DNA of 54,216 bases from Acidobacteriota bacterium (GTDB lineage Bacteria; Acidobacteriota; Terriglobia; Terriglobales; Acidobacteriaceae). A model generated the notes under the pieces. The model was not told the origin of the DNA, did not search any database, and worked only from the letters and a program-made list of their open reading frames with translations. The stretch is taken from assembly GCA_018268895.1 (NCBI GenBank), contig JAFDVP010000011.1, positions 1-54,216 of the forward strand, read 5' to 3'. Each line of letters begins with the position of its first letter. The stretch's first letter is position 1. This document shows, one piece after another, positions 28,417 to 36,012 of this stretch. A program made the position numbers and the translations under genes.

Positions 28417-29346
28417 CTACTCCCTGCCGGCGTTGTATCCGTAATAGTTGCCGACCTGGGGCGCCTCGTGAACGGCGTTCAACACAAACCCAAGGACGTT
28501 GGCGCCGCGCAGCTCTCCGGCTGCGCGCTGAGCAACCGGGTATTTGGTCACATTGCCGCGGGCCACAAGCAGCACGCCATCGCAGGACCGCGCCAGGTTC
28601 ACCGCATCCGACACAGGCAGTACTGGCGACGAGTCGATAATGATCCAATCGAAGATGGGGGCGAGGGAGCGAAGCAGCTCGGTGAAGCGCGGGCTGCCGG
28701 AGAGATCGGCCGCCCTGTCTCCTCCGTTGCCTCCCGGGATGAAGGCCAGGCCTGCAAGCGGCGAGCGGTTCAGCCCCTGCTCCGCAGGCTCATCGCTTCG
28801 CTGGAGTATGTCCTCGATGCCTGCCTTGCCCGAAAGATAGTCCGCCAGGCCCGGGCTGGGCGAGGTACCGAGCATCTCGTGGATGGTGTAGCGGCGCATG
28901 TCGCCGTCGATCAGCAGCACCTTGTTGCCTTTGTGCCGCGCGAGGCTGACGGCAAGGTTGGACGCAACGAAGCTCTTGCCCTCCTGCGGCATGCCGCTGG
29001 ATACGAGCACGGACTTGATGGGGCGGATGTCGCGCGACTCGTTGAGCCGCGAGCGCAGGCTGCGGAACTGCTCGACCGAGGGGCCGCGATCCATCATCGC
29101 GGGCAATTTGTCGATCGAAGGGTTCCAGGAGTGCTTTGCGATGCTTTCAAAGCTGAGTCCTCCGGCGGTTGTGCCGGGCCGGTCGTCGGCAGGCACGGAG
29201 AACTGGGGATGCACATACTGCGCTTCGGGCTCGAACTCCGCCACGACGGCATGCGCCGGCTGTTGCTCCACGGCCTCGAAGGCGGGCGCGGGGTCTTGTT
29301 TCCGCTCTGATTCTGCCTTTTGCAGTGCTTCGTAAATGCGGCTCAT
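28417..29346 (-). CDS. BY-kinase-like EPS tyrosine autokinase (CpsD/CapB family)
   Basis: A 309-residue P-loop protein of the exosortase-associated tyrosine kinase type. MSRIYEALQKAESER is the family start. Walker A is SSGMPQEGKS (116-125) and Walker A' is LLIDGDMR (144-151). The tail has Tyr residues in GNYYGYNAG, a likely site of autophosphorylation, though the cluster is short. BY-kinases pair with the Wzz-type protein encoded two genes upstream, and their phosphorylation cycle sets polymer length and output. It overlaps the ATPase gene by four bases (ATGA). Confidence 0.92.
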   Translation of the reverse strand: MSRIYEALQKAESERKQDPAPAFEAVEQQPAHAVVAEFEPEAQYVHPQFSVPADDRPGTTAGGLSFESIAKHSWNPSIDKLPAMMDRGPSVEQFRSLRSRLNESRDIRPIKSVLVSSGMPQEGKSFVASNLAVSLARHKGNKVLLIDGDMRRYTIHEMLGTSPSPGLADYLSGKAGIEDILQRSDEPAEQGLNRSPLAGLAFIPGGNGGDRAADLSGSPRFTELLRSLAPIFDWIIIDSSPVLPVSDAVNLARSCDGVLLVARGNVTKYPVAQRAAGELRGANVLGFVLNAVHEAPQVGNYYGYNAGRE

Positions 29347-30278
29347 CGATCCTGCCTTCCCTTGGAATCTGCCTCAAATGCCGTGATGAAGCCGTGCGAA
29401 TCCGCGCCCGGCCCGCGTATCGGCTCAGCTCCCCTGCCGCCCATGGCGACCGAAGAGATCAAAAACGGCTGCGTCTCCAGCTCAAGCTCTACCGCAACAC
29501 CCTCGACGATGGCTACCGTTACCTGCTGCACCTGTTCCACGTAAGCCACGATCAACGAGTGTTCGCAGAGGAGGTTGATGATGCGCGGGATGCCGCGGCT
29601 GTAGCGATGCACGAGCGCGAGGGCCTCGGGCGTAAAGATCGGCGCGGCGGCCCCGGCAAGGCGCAGTCTCTCGGTGACGTAGGCGCTGGTCTGGTTTTCG
29701 GTGAGCGCCTGGGTGCGGCACCACAGGGCGACGCGCTGGCGAAGCTGGCGCACGCTGGGGTGGCGAAGCTTCTCCTCAAGCTCGGGCTGGCCGGAGAGGA
29801 CGATCTGCAACAGCTTCTCAGACGAGGTCTCGAGGTTGGTGAGCAAGCGAATCTCTTCGAGCAGCTCCCAGGAGAGGTTTTGCGCCTCGTCGACGACGAC
29901 GACACAGGTCTCGTCCATGCGGTAGCGCTCGATCAGCCAGCGATTGAGCTGCAACAGCATTCCGGACTTCGTTCTTGTGGCTGGAGTGATGCCGAAGTCG
30001 GTGAGGACGAACTCGAGGAAGTCGAGCACCTCAAGCCGGGGGTTGAAGACGAACGACGTTGCAATGCGGCGTCCCCTGAAGGAGGCGAGCGCGCGCTTGA
30101 GCAGCGTGGTCTTGCCGGTGCCGACCTCGCCGGTGAGCACGGTGAATCCCTTGCGGGCGGAGATGCCGTACTCCAGGCAGGCGAGGGCCTCGCGCGTGTG
30201 CGGCATCATGTAGAGGAACCGCGGGTCGGGGCTGGTGCCGAAGGGGCTGGTATGCAGATGGAAGAAAGCGTTATACAT
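29343..30278 (-). CDS. ExeA-like AAA ATPase, exosortase-EPS associated
   Basis: A 311-residue ATPase of the ExeA/GspA type that is usual in exosortase-linked EPS loci. The start MYNAFFHLHTSPFGTSPDP is the family signature. Walker A is GEVGTGKT (50-57) and Walker B is CVVVVDEAQNLSWELLEEI. There is no membrane helix. Its exact job in EPS loci is not known; it may drive or sense assembly of the export machine. It starts two bases after the Wzz gene ends. Confidence 0.92.
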   Translation of the reverse strand: MYNAFFHLHTSPFGTSPDPRFLYMMPHTREALACLEYGISARKGFTVLTGEVGTGKTTLLKRALASFRGRRIATSFVFNPRLEVLDFLEFVLTDFGITPATRTKSGMLLQLNRWLIERYRMDETCVVVVDEAQNLSWELLEEIRLLTNLETSSEKLLQIVLSGQPELEEKLRHPSVRQLRQRVALWCRTQALTENQTSAYVTERLRLAGAAAPIFTPEALALVHRYSRGIPRIINLLCEHSLIVAYVEQVQQVTVAIVEGVAVELELETQPFLISSVAMGGRGAEPIRGPGADSHGFITAFEADSKGRQDR

Positions 30279-30280
30279 CG

Positions 30281-31819
30281 TTAGCCACCTGTACTCGTCA
30301 GCGGTTTGGCCGAAGCGCCGAGGTCAGGCTTCGAGCGCCTGAAGAGTCCCCGCTTCGGCTTCAGGTCGGCGAGGTCGCCGGTAAACGAGATGACGCCGAG
30401 GGTGGGCAGCTTGGTGAAGGCCCACACATCGCGCTCGGTGCGCAGCGCCGTATCGCGATACTCGCGCCAGGCCACCAGCATCAGGCCGAGGATGAAGCCC
30501 GCGGCAAATCCAGCGCCGACGAAGACGCCGCGCTTGGGGAAGGTGGGGCTGTCGGGAAGATTGGGTTCGTCCATCACTTTGAAGTTCTCTCCCTGCTGCC
30601 TGCGCTCGAGATCGGTCGCCATCTTGGAGGCGTTCATCTTCTTCAGCAGGTCGTCGTAGAAGGCCTGCGCGGTCTGGTAGTCGCGCGTGACGTTCTTGTA
30701 CTCCTCCTGCACGAGCGGGCTCGATGAGATGCGGCCCTGGTACATCCTGATCTGCGACTCGATGTTGGCCTGGTCGTGCTGCTTCTGGAGGATGCCCTGC
30801 TCGATCGCCTTCAACTGGGCGCGAAGCTGCTGCACCGCCGGAGAGTCGTTGCGGTTGGGAGCGGAGGTGACGGAGCCGGCCGCCGGCGCCGCGGGTGCGG
30901 CAGCGATCTGCGCGCGAAGCTCCTTGATCTTGCGCTTCACGGCGACGACATCGGGATAGTCGTCGGTGTAGCGCTTGGTCAGGTCGGACTCTTCGGCGAG
31001 GAGGGTTTGCAGCTCAGTCTGCTGCGTGCTCAGACTGGACGAGCCTGCGGCGCCGCCAGTCGCGGGAGTGTTGATGCTCTGCTGCGCCAGCATGGCCTCG
31101 ATGTAGCTGCGGTCCTGCTGCATGCGTGCCAGTTGCTGCGTCGCGGCGTCAAGCTGCGTGTTCAGGCTGGTCATCATGTTCATGTTGGTGGCTTCCTCGC
31201 CGGGAAGCCTTCCCATGTACTTCTGCTGGAACGCGGCGAGCTTTGAATCCTGATCGTCGAGGGTGCGCTTGGCATCGGCAAGCTGGCCCTTGAGGAAGTC
31301 CGTTGTGCCTTCAGCCGACTGCGCGCGCGCGCTGAGGTTCTGGCTGACGAAGAGCGAGGTGATCTCTCCGCAGACGAGCTGCGCCGTGCGGGCGTCGTTC
31401 GCCTTGAAGGCGATGAAGAAGCCCGGCAGGCCGCCGGTGCGCGCCATCTCCGAGTGGATGGGCTTGATGTTGATGTCCTTGCGGACCTGGTCGATGCGGT
31501 CGTCCATCGTCATGCGCTTGGTGCCGTAGAGGTTGAAGCGCTCGATGATGGGCTGGAGCCGCGAACGGCTGAGGATCTGCTCCTTCATGGAGGCCAGTCG
31601 GGCGGTCAGGTCTTCTTCGATGACGGGCTTGACGTAGTCCTCGGGCACCTTCTGCTGCTCCACCAGCACGAGGGTCTGCGAGACGTACTGCGGCGGAACG
31701 ACATAGGTCAGTCCCAACCCGATCAGCGTCAGCAGGACCGCCGGAAGCGCAATCATCCATCCCCTGCGCTTGAGAATCGCGAGATAGTCGTCGAGCGTAA
31801 GTGCGCGATGTCCTAACAT
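30281..31819 (-). CDS. Wzz-type chain-length determinant protein
   Basis: A 512-residue polysaccharide co-polymerase. A membrane helix near residues 23-41 (IALPAVLLTLIGLGLTYVV) is followed by a long coiled-coil periplasmic domain, a GNVR-like region (RDYQTAQAFYDDLLKKMNAS) and a second helix near the C-terminus (GVFVGAGFAAGFILGLMLV). The start at 31819 has GGAG seven bases upstream; the frame extends 21 codons further without support. It controls chain length together with the BY-kinase and Wzy. Confidence 0.92.
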   Translation of the reverse strand: MLGHRALTLDDYLAILKRRGWMIALPAVLLTLIGLGLTYVVPPQYVSQTLVLVEQQKVPEDYVKPVIEEDLTARLASMKEQILSRSRLQPIIERFNLYGTKRMTMDDRIDQVRKDINIKPIHSEMARTGGLPGFFIAFKANDARTAQLVCGEITSLFVSQNLSARAQSAEGTTDFLKGQLADAKRTLDDQDSKLAAFQQKYMGRLPGEEATNMNMMTSLNTQLDAATQQLARMQQDRSYIEAMLAQQSINTPATGGAAGSSSLSTQQTELQTLLAEESDLTKRYTDDYPDVVAVKRKIKELRAQIAAAPAAPAAGSVTSAPNRNDSPAVQQLRAQLKAIEQGILQKQHDQANIESQIRMYQGRISSSPLVQEEYKNVTRDYQTAQAFYDDLLKKMNASKMATDLERRQQGENFKVMDEPNLPDSPTFPKRGVFVGAGFAAGFILGLMLVAWREYRDTALRTERDVWAFTKLPTLGVISFTGDLADLKPKRGLFRRSKPDLGASAKPLTSTGG

Positions 31820-31829
31820 GAATAAACTC

Positions 31830-33173
31830 CTAAAAATCGCCGAGGCGTGTAGACCGCGGCGTCCAAGAAACACCAAATGCAATTGAGTGCGAAAGCCCGT
31901 TGAAGATGTTCTGCCCTGCCAGGACGTTGTTCACGCCCTGGTTCTGCGCCGAATAGCTGGCGTAGCCGGAGACCGTCCTGGTAAACGCGTGCATCACCTG
32001 GAGCGTTCCATACTGTGTATTGATCGCCCCGTTCGGGGAGACTCCCGCTGGCGCAACGGCGAGCAGGCGCGAGGAACGGATGTAGTTGAAGACCGCCGAG
32101 GCCTGCCAGTCGCGCGTGAAGTTGTGGCTCACTGAGGCCGAGAAGCTGTCCGATTCCGCGCCCGCAAAGACGCCCGACCCCGCATTGACGCCATGATTGT
32201 AGTGCAGCCCCAGGCTGGTCAGCTTGCGGGAGTACGAAAGGCCTGCATCGACGAAGGCGTTGACGCGGGCCGGATCGACCTGCGCCGCCGAACTCGAGAT
32301 CCACTGCGGACCGGCGGAGACGGTGGAAGCGAGCGCCCTGGTCCAGTTGTGCACGTAGGTCAGGTTGAGGCCCTTGGTCTGGTAGGTGACATTATTCACC
32401 GGATAGCCGGGAATGTTGTTGTACAGACCGCTGGTATCGTAGGCCGAGTAAACCGCACTCAGACTGACGGAGTTGCGGATGTTGATGGTGTGGTTCACCG
32501 CCACCTGGCCTGTGGTTGATGTTGTATCCAGGCCTGCGTTCTGATCGAGGAAGTGCAGGATGGAATACGAACCCATGCCGCTGATCGAGGTCTTGCCGGT
32601 AAGCAGCCGCTCGATATTGCCGCTTACCGTGTTCCCGATGCGGTTTGCCGAATAGGTCAGGATGCCTCCGGCCGGTCCGGTGGAGGGTCCCTGCAAGGGC
32701 AACGTCCCGATGGGGCCAACGCCTGCGATGCCAGCGATACCCGTGGTGGGCGACTGCGGCAGGTAGCTGAACGAGTCCGTCACTCCCAGCACCCAGCGGC
32801 GGGCGATGAGCGACTGCGAGACGGCGACGTTCTGGTAGGTGGTGACCCCCTGGCCAGCCTGGCCGAAGAGGACTCCCCCCGCATAGAGCATCGTGAACGG
32901 ATGGGTCTGGCTCAGCGACTCGTAACCGGCGGTACCCGAGAGCGCGGTGGTACTCGCAACATTGCCGGCGCCGTAGTAGCCGAACTGGATCAGCTCGGTC
33001 GCGCTGAGAGCGTAGTGGACTGTGCCGTCGACCCAGGAGAGCCGGGGGCGAGCGGATACCGCCTGGTCGGGAGTTGCCAGTGTGGCCGTCGGCGTGGCCT
33101 GACCGTAGCCGAAGGTCCCGAATGCGAGCAGCATCGCCGAGATGGAAAAGAGGATCTTCATCGGTAGTCTCAT
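31830..33173 (-). CDS. Outer-membrane beta-barrel-like protein of the EPS operon
   Basis: A 447-residue exported protein with a signal peptide ending near FGTFGYGQA. The rest is rich in Ser, Thr, Gly and Tyr with alternating hydrophobic residues, as in outer-membrane barrels: YESLSQTHPFTMLYAG, ISGMGSYSILHFLDQNA, VTYQTKGLNLTYVHNW, GVSWTPRSTRLGDF. It fits the 'pepcterm_hypo' outer-membrane protein that regularly accompanies exosortase EPS loci. Its ATG overlaps the export protein stop by four bases. Its role is likely in the export pore or as a scaffold; no enzyme motif is seen. Confidence 0.82.
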   Translation of the reverse strand: MRLPMKILFSISAMLLAFGTFGYGQATPTATLATPDQAVSARPRLSWVDGTVHYALSATELIQFGYYGAGNVASTTALSGTAGYESLSQTHPFTMLYAGGVLFGQAGQGVTTYQNVAVSQSLIARRWVLGVTDSFSYLPQSPTTGIAGIAGVGPIGTLPLQGPSTGPAGGILTYSANRIGNTVSGNIERLLTGKTSISGMGSYSILHFLDQNAGLDTTSTTGQVAVNHTINIRNSVSLSAVYSAYDTSGLYNNIPGYPVNNVTYQTKGLNLTYVHNWTRALASTVSAGPQWISSSAAQVDPARVNAFVDAGLSYSRKLTSLGLHYNHGVNAGSGVFAGAESDSFSASVSHNFTRDWQASAVFNYIRSSRLLAVAPAGVSPNGAINTQYGTLQVMHAFTRTVSGYASYSAQNQGVNNVLAGQNIFNGLSHSIAFGVSWTPRSTRLGDF

Positions 33174-33889
33174 GGGACGACGATCGTATCTCCCGGCTTG
33201 AGTTCGGGGCCCTGCGCTTCGCCTTTCAGCGCCTGCTTGTAGTTGAACGGAATCTTCTCCTGCTTGCCGCCTTCATTGCGCAGGATGTAGATCTTCTTGG
33301 AGTTGGCGTAGGCAGTCAGGCCTCCGCCGGCGGCGATGGCCTGGAGCGGCGTCATGCCTGCCGTCATCATCACCGGGCCGACCTTTCCGACCTCGCCGAC
33401 GAGGAAGACCTTCTGGCTGTTGACCGACATCACGACGACGGAGACGTTCGGGTCCTGAATATACTTCTTGAGCTTGACGGTAATGTCGTCGGCAAGCTGC
33501 ATGGGGGTTCTGCCCGCGGCGGGCAGATCGCCGACCAGCACCATCGAGATTCTGCCGTCGGGACGGACCGGAACGGTCCCCGAGAGCGTCGGCTCCTTCC
33601 AGACCGTGATCTGGAGGGTATCTTCGGCGCCGATAACATATCGGGTGGCATCGACGCCCGCTCCAGCAGAGGGAGCGGGTGGCTGCGCAGGCGTTGCGGC
33701 AGAAGGAGCTGCCGGAGGCGGAGCCTGCTGCGCCAGCGCGACGGTTGTCGAGGCGAGCAGAAGGGCCAGCAGACCGGCCCCCAGTCTCCTCTTGTGTTGA
33801 GCTTCCGGGTTGCGACCGATCATCGACAGCGTCGAACCATCCTCAATCTGCCCAGACAGCACACCTGAGCCAATCTTTCCGTGGGACAT
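33170..33889 (-). CDS. Polysaccharide export protein (Wza/OPX family)
   Basis: A 239-residue exported protein (246 if the ATG at 33910 is used). After a signal peptide (GLLALLLASTTVALA) and a Pro/Ala-rich linker comes the Poly_export domain (YVIGAEDTLQITVWKEPTLS, VRPDGRISMVLVGDLPAAG) and one SLBB-like domain (VFLVGEVGKVGPVMMTAGMT). It ends with the typical LKPGDTIVVP. It would form the outer-membrane exit for the EPS. Start 33889 has GGGAG eleven bases upstream; the choice is uncertain. It heads the seven-gene operon that ends at 25835. Confidence 0.9.
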   Translation of the reverse strand: MSHGKIGSGVLSGQIEDGSTLSMIGRNPEAQHKRRLGAGLLALLLASTTVALAQQAPPPAAPSAATPAQPPAPSAGAGVDATRYVIGAEDTLQITVWKEPTLSGTVPVRPDGRISMVLVGDLPAAGRTPMQLADDITVKLKKYIQDPNVSVVVMSVNSQKVFLVGEVGKVGPVMMTAGMTPLQAIAAGGGLTAYANSKKIYILRNEGGKQEKIPFNYKQALKGEAQGPELKPGDTIVVP

Positions 33890-34036
33890 CCCGATTCTTT
33901 CTCCCTGCATTCCGCGTTAGATGCCGTCCGAACGAGAAACCGAAGTTCGCTCGCCAATGGAGGTAGCTTCAGTCTCACTCTTGTGTGCCCATCTATATCT
34001 ACTGTGGAGCCTTATCGACCCTCAATAGCACATTCG

Positions 34037-34052
34037 TGGACACTCAATTGCA
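34037..34052 (+). promoter_or_regulatory. Candidate sigma-54 promoter for the exosortase gene
   Basis: TGGACACTCAATTGCA has TGG at -24, a perfect TTGCA at -12 and the GG-N10-GC spacing. Transcription would start near 34063 and give a leader of about 285 bases. The inverted pair TTCCAA (34102-34107) and TTGGAA (34120-34125) lies downstream. The match is tentative. Confidence 0.4.
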
Positions 34053-34199
34053 TATCCAGCACATCAAGGGCCAAAACCATCCCCGGAGCGATTTTATTTG
34101 ATTCCAACTCCAGGAAGCCTTGGAAGTTTAAAACCTGCCTGCTTTCCGGGACTTTTTCGCAGACTCCATCCCAGCATGGGGTGACCACTCCTCATGGTA

Positions 34200-34215
34200 T
34201 GCAGAATGGCGGCCA
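34200..34215 (-). promoter_or_regulatory. Candidate sigma-54 promoter for the EPS export operon
   Basis: The minus strand reads TGGCCGCCATTCTGCA: TGGC at -24, CTGCA at -12 against TTGCA, and correct spacing. It would transcribe leftwards into the export gene with a leader of about 300 bases, crossing the opposite candidate at 34037. The 33911-34347 region holds no gene. Confidence 0.4.
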
Positions 34216-34347
34216 ATGTGGGAAAACTTTTTCATATTTACATACAACTATGGTCGGTGGTCTTCTCACCTTTTGGTTTCGACACGGGGGAATCGAGACC
34301 GAATAGAATTCCGAAGAGCGGCATCCTAATTGCTTACAGGTAACGTA

Positions 34348-35304
34348 GTGGATCAGAATGTTTCATCAATGATGACCGGTACCGAAACCATACAGCTTCC
34401 GCCGGAGACCTCTGGCGGGCCCACCGATTCGGTCGCAGCGATGCTGCGCCGTGTCCCTGCCAGGGCATGGGTTCCGGTTGCCATAATTGCGGGCCTGCTG
34501 GTCGCGCTCTATCTGCGGGTTGCGATCAAGCTGGTCGTCGACTGGTACAACATCGCCGACTACTCGCACGGGTTCCTTGTTCCCTTCTTCTCGCTGTTTC
34601 TGTTGTGGGACAAGCGGAAAGAGATCGCGGCGACGCCGGTCAAGCAATCGTGGGCGGGAGTTCCGCTTGTCGCCTTTGGACTCATCGTTCTGATCTTCGG
34701 CATCTACGGCGTCGATCTGTTTACATCGCGGATCTCGTTCGTCATCCTGCTGGCGGGACTGATCTGGACGTTCTTCGGCGGCGCGATGCTCAGGGTGTTG
34801 CGGTTTCCTGCGCTCGTTCTGCTGCTGGGCATTCCCTTCCCGGCGATTGTCTTCAACCAGATCACATTCCCGTTGCAGCTTCTGGCCTCGCGGTTTGCCA
34901 GCATGATTCTTCCCCTGCTCGGCGTGCCAGTCCTGCAAGAGGGCAATGTGATTCAACTGCCGGTGATGAAGCTGGAGGTGGCTGAGGCGTGCAGCGGCAT
35001 CCGCTCGCTGATGAGCCTGTTCACGCTGGCGGTCTTCTACGGCTATTTTCTGGAGAAGACAACCAGCCGCCGCGTGATTCTTGCGCTGGCCAGCATCCCG
35101 ATTGCGGTGGCCGCCAACGTTGCCCGCATCGTGGGCACGGGGCTTTGCGTACAGTACTGGGACCCCAACAAGGCACTGGGCTTCTTCCATGAATTTTCTG
35201 GCTGGGTGATGTTCCTCGTCTCATTGTCATGCCTCTATCTGGTGCATCGCGCGATGCAGCTTGTTGTTCCGGCCAAGACGCCTGCGAAGAAGGAGGCTGC
35301 ATGA
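34348..35304 (+). CDS. Exosortase (EPS-associated)
   Basis: A 318-residue polytopic membrane protease/transpeptidase of the exosortase family. It has eight or so membrane helices and the three conserved active-site residues: Cys in EVAEACSGIRSLMSL (C215), Arg in ANVARIVGTG (R260) and His in GFFHEFSGW (H281). Exosortases cut proteins at a C-terminal PEP-CTERM signal; no such target is seen in this window. The GTG start at 34348 follows CAGG at seven bases. TTG 34330 and ATG 34369 are alternatives. It overlaps the EpsI gene by four bases. Confidence 0.92.
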   Translation: MDQNVSSMMTGTETIQLPPETSGGPTDSVAAMLRRVPARAWVPVAIIAGLLVALYLRVAIKLVVDWYNIADYSHGFLVPFFSLFLLWDKRKEIAATPVKQSWAGVPLVAFGLIVLIFGIYGVDLFTSRISFVILLAGLIWTFFGGAMLRVLRFPALVLLLGIPFPAIVFNQITFPLQLLASRFASMILPLLGVPVLQEGNVIQLPVMKLEVAEACSGIRSLMSLFTLAVFYGYFLEKTTSRRVILALASIPIAVAANVARIVGTGLCVQYWDPNKALGFFHEFSGWVMFLVSLSCLYLVHRAMQLVVPAKTPAKKEAA

Positions 35305-35981
35305 GGTCGACGCGCTTCTGGACAACGGTGGTTCTGATGGTGCTGACGCTTGGGCTGCTGGTGCATCGCGGCGACGCGGACAATGTGCCGCCGAGCGACC
35401 CGCTGAGCATGATGCCAACAAACATCGAGGGCATGACCTCGCACGACATTCCTATGGACGACGATGTCCTGGCGGTGCTGGGCAAGGGCGATTTTCTCAA
35501 CCGGCTGTATACGTATCCGAACCCGCAGCTTGTGGCCTCGCAGCCTGGCGCGGGCCCGGGAGCGGCGTATCCCATTGGGGTTTTTATCGGCTACTTCGCC
35601 ACGCAGCGCAGCGGACAGTCCATCCATTCGCCGCAGCACTGCCTGCCCGGAGCAGGCTGGACGTTTGAGTCTCGGGACTACACCGCCATCGAGGACATCA
35701 ACGGCAAGCGCTTCAACGTTGGGGAATACATTATCAACAACGGAGAGTCGCGGCAGTTTGTCATCTACTGGTACCAGGCGCATGGGCGGAGCATCGCGAA
35801 TGAATACCGCGCCAAGGCCTACATGCTGGCGGATGCGATCCGCGAGAACCGCACCGACGGCGCGCTGGTCCGCGTCATCACCCCGATTGCAAGCGGAGAG
35901 TCGGTCGACTCCGCCCGCCAGCGGACAGTTCGCTTTACAACCCACATGACACCTTATCTGTCGCAGTTCATTCCGAACTGA
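35301..35981 (+). CDS. EpsI-family exosortase-associated protein
   Basis: A 226-residue protein of the EpsI family. It has an N-terminal membrane helix (FWTTVVLMVLTLGLLVH) and an outer domain with IGVFIGYFATQRSGQSIHSP, QHCLPGAGWTFESRDY and VIYWYQAHGRSIANEYRAK. Those motifs are the core of EpsI proteins, which are fused to or sit next to exosortases in EPS loci. Their precise role is unknown. The ATGA overlap with the exosortase gene shows they are made together. Confidence 0.92.
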   Translation: MRSTRFWTTVVLMVLTLGLLVHRGDADNVPPSDPLSMMPTNIEGMTSHDIPMDDDVLAVLGKGDFLNRLYTYPNPQLVASQPGAGPGAAYPIGVFIGYFATQRSGQSIHSPQHCLPGAGWTFESRDYTAIEDINGKRFNVGEYIINNGESRQFVIYWYQAHGRSIANEYRAKAYMLADAIRENRTDGALVRVITPIASGESVDSARQRTVRFTTHMTPYLSQFIPN

Positions 35982-36012
35982 GCGGACGCGCCAATTGGAA
36001 AGGATTTTTTTG

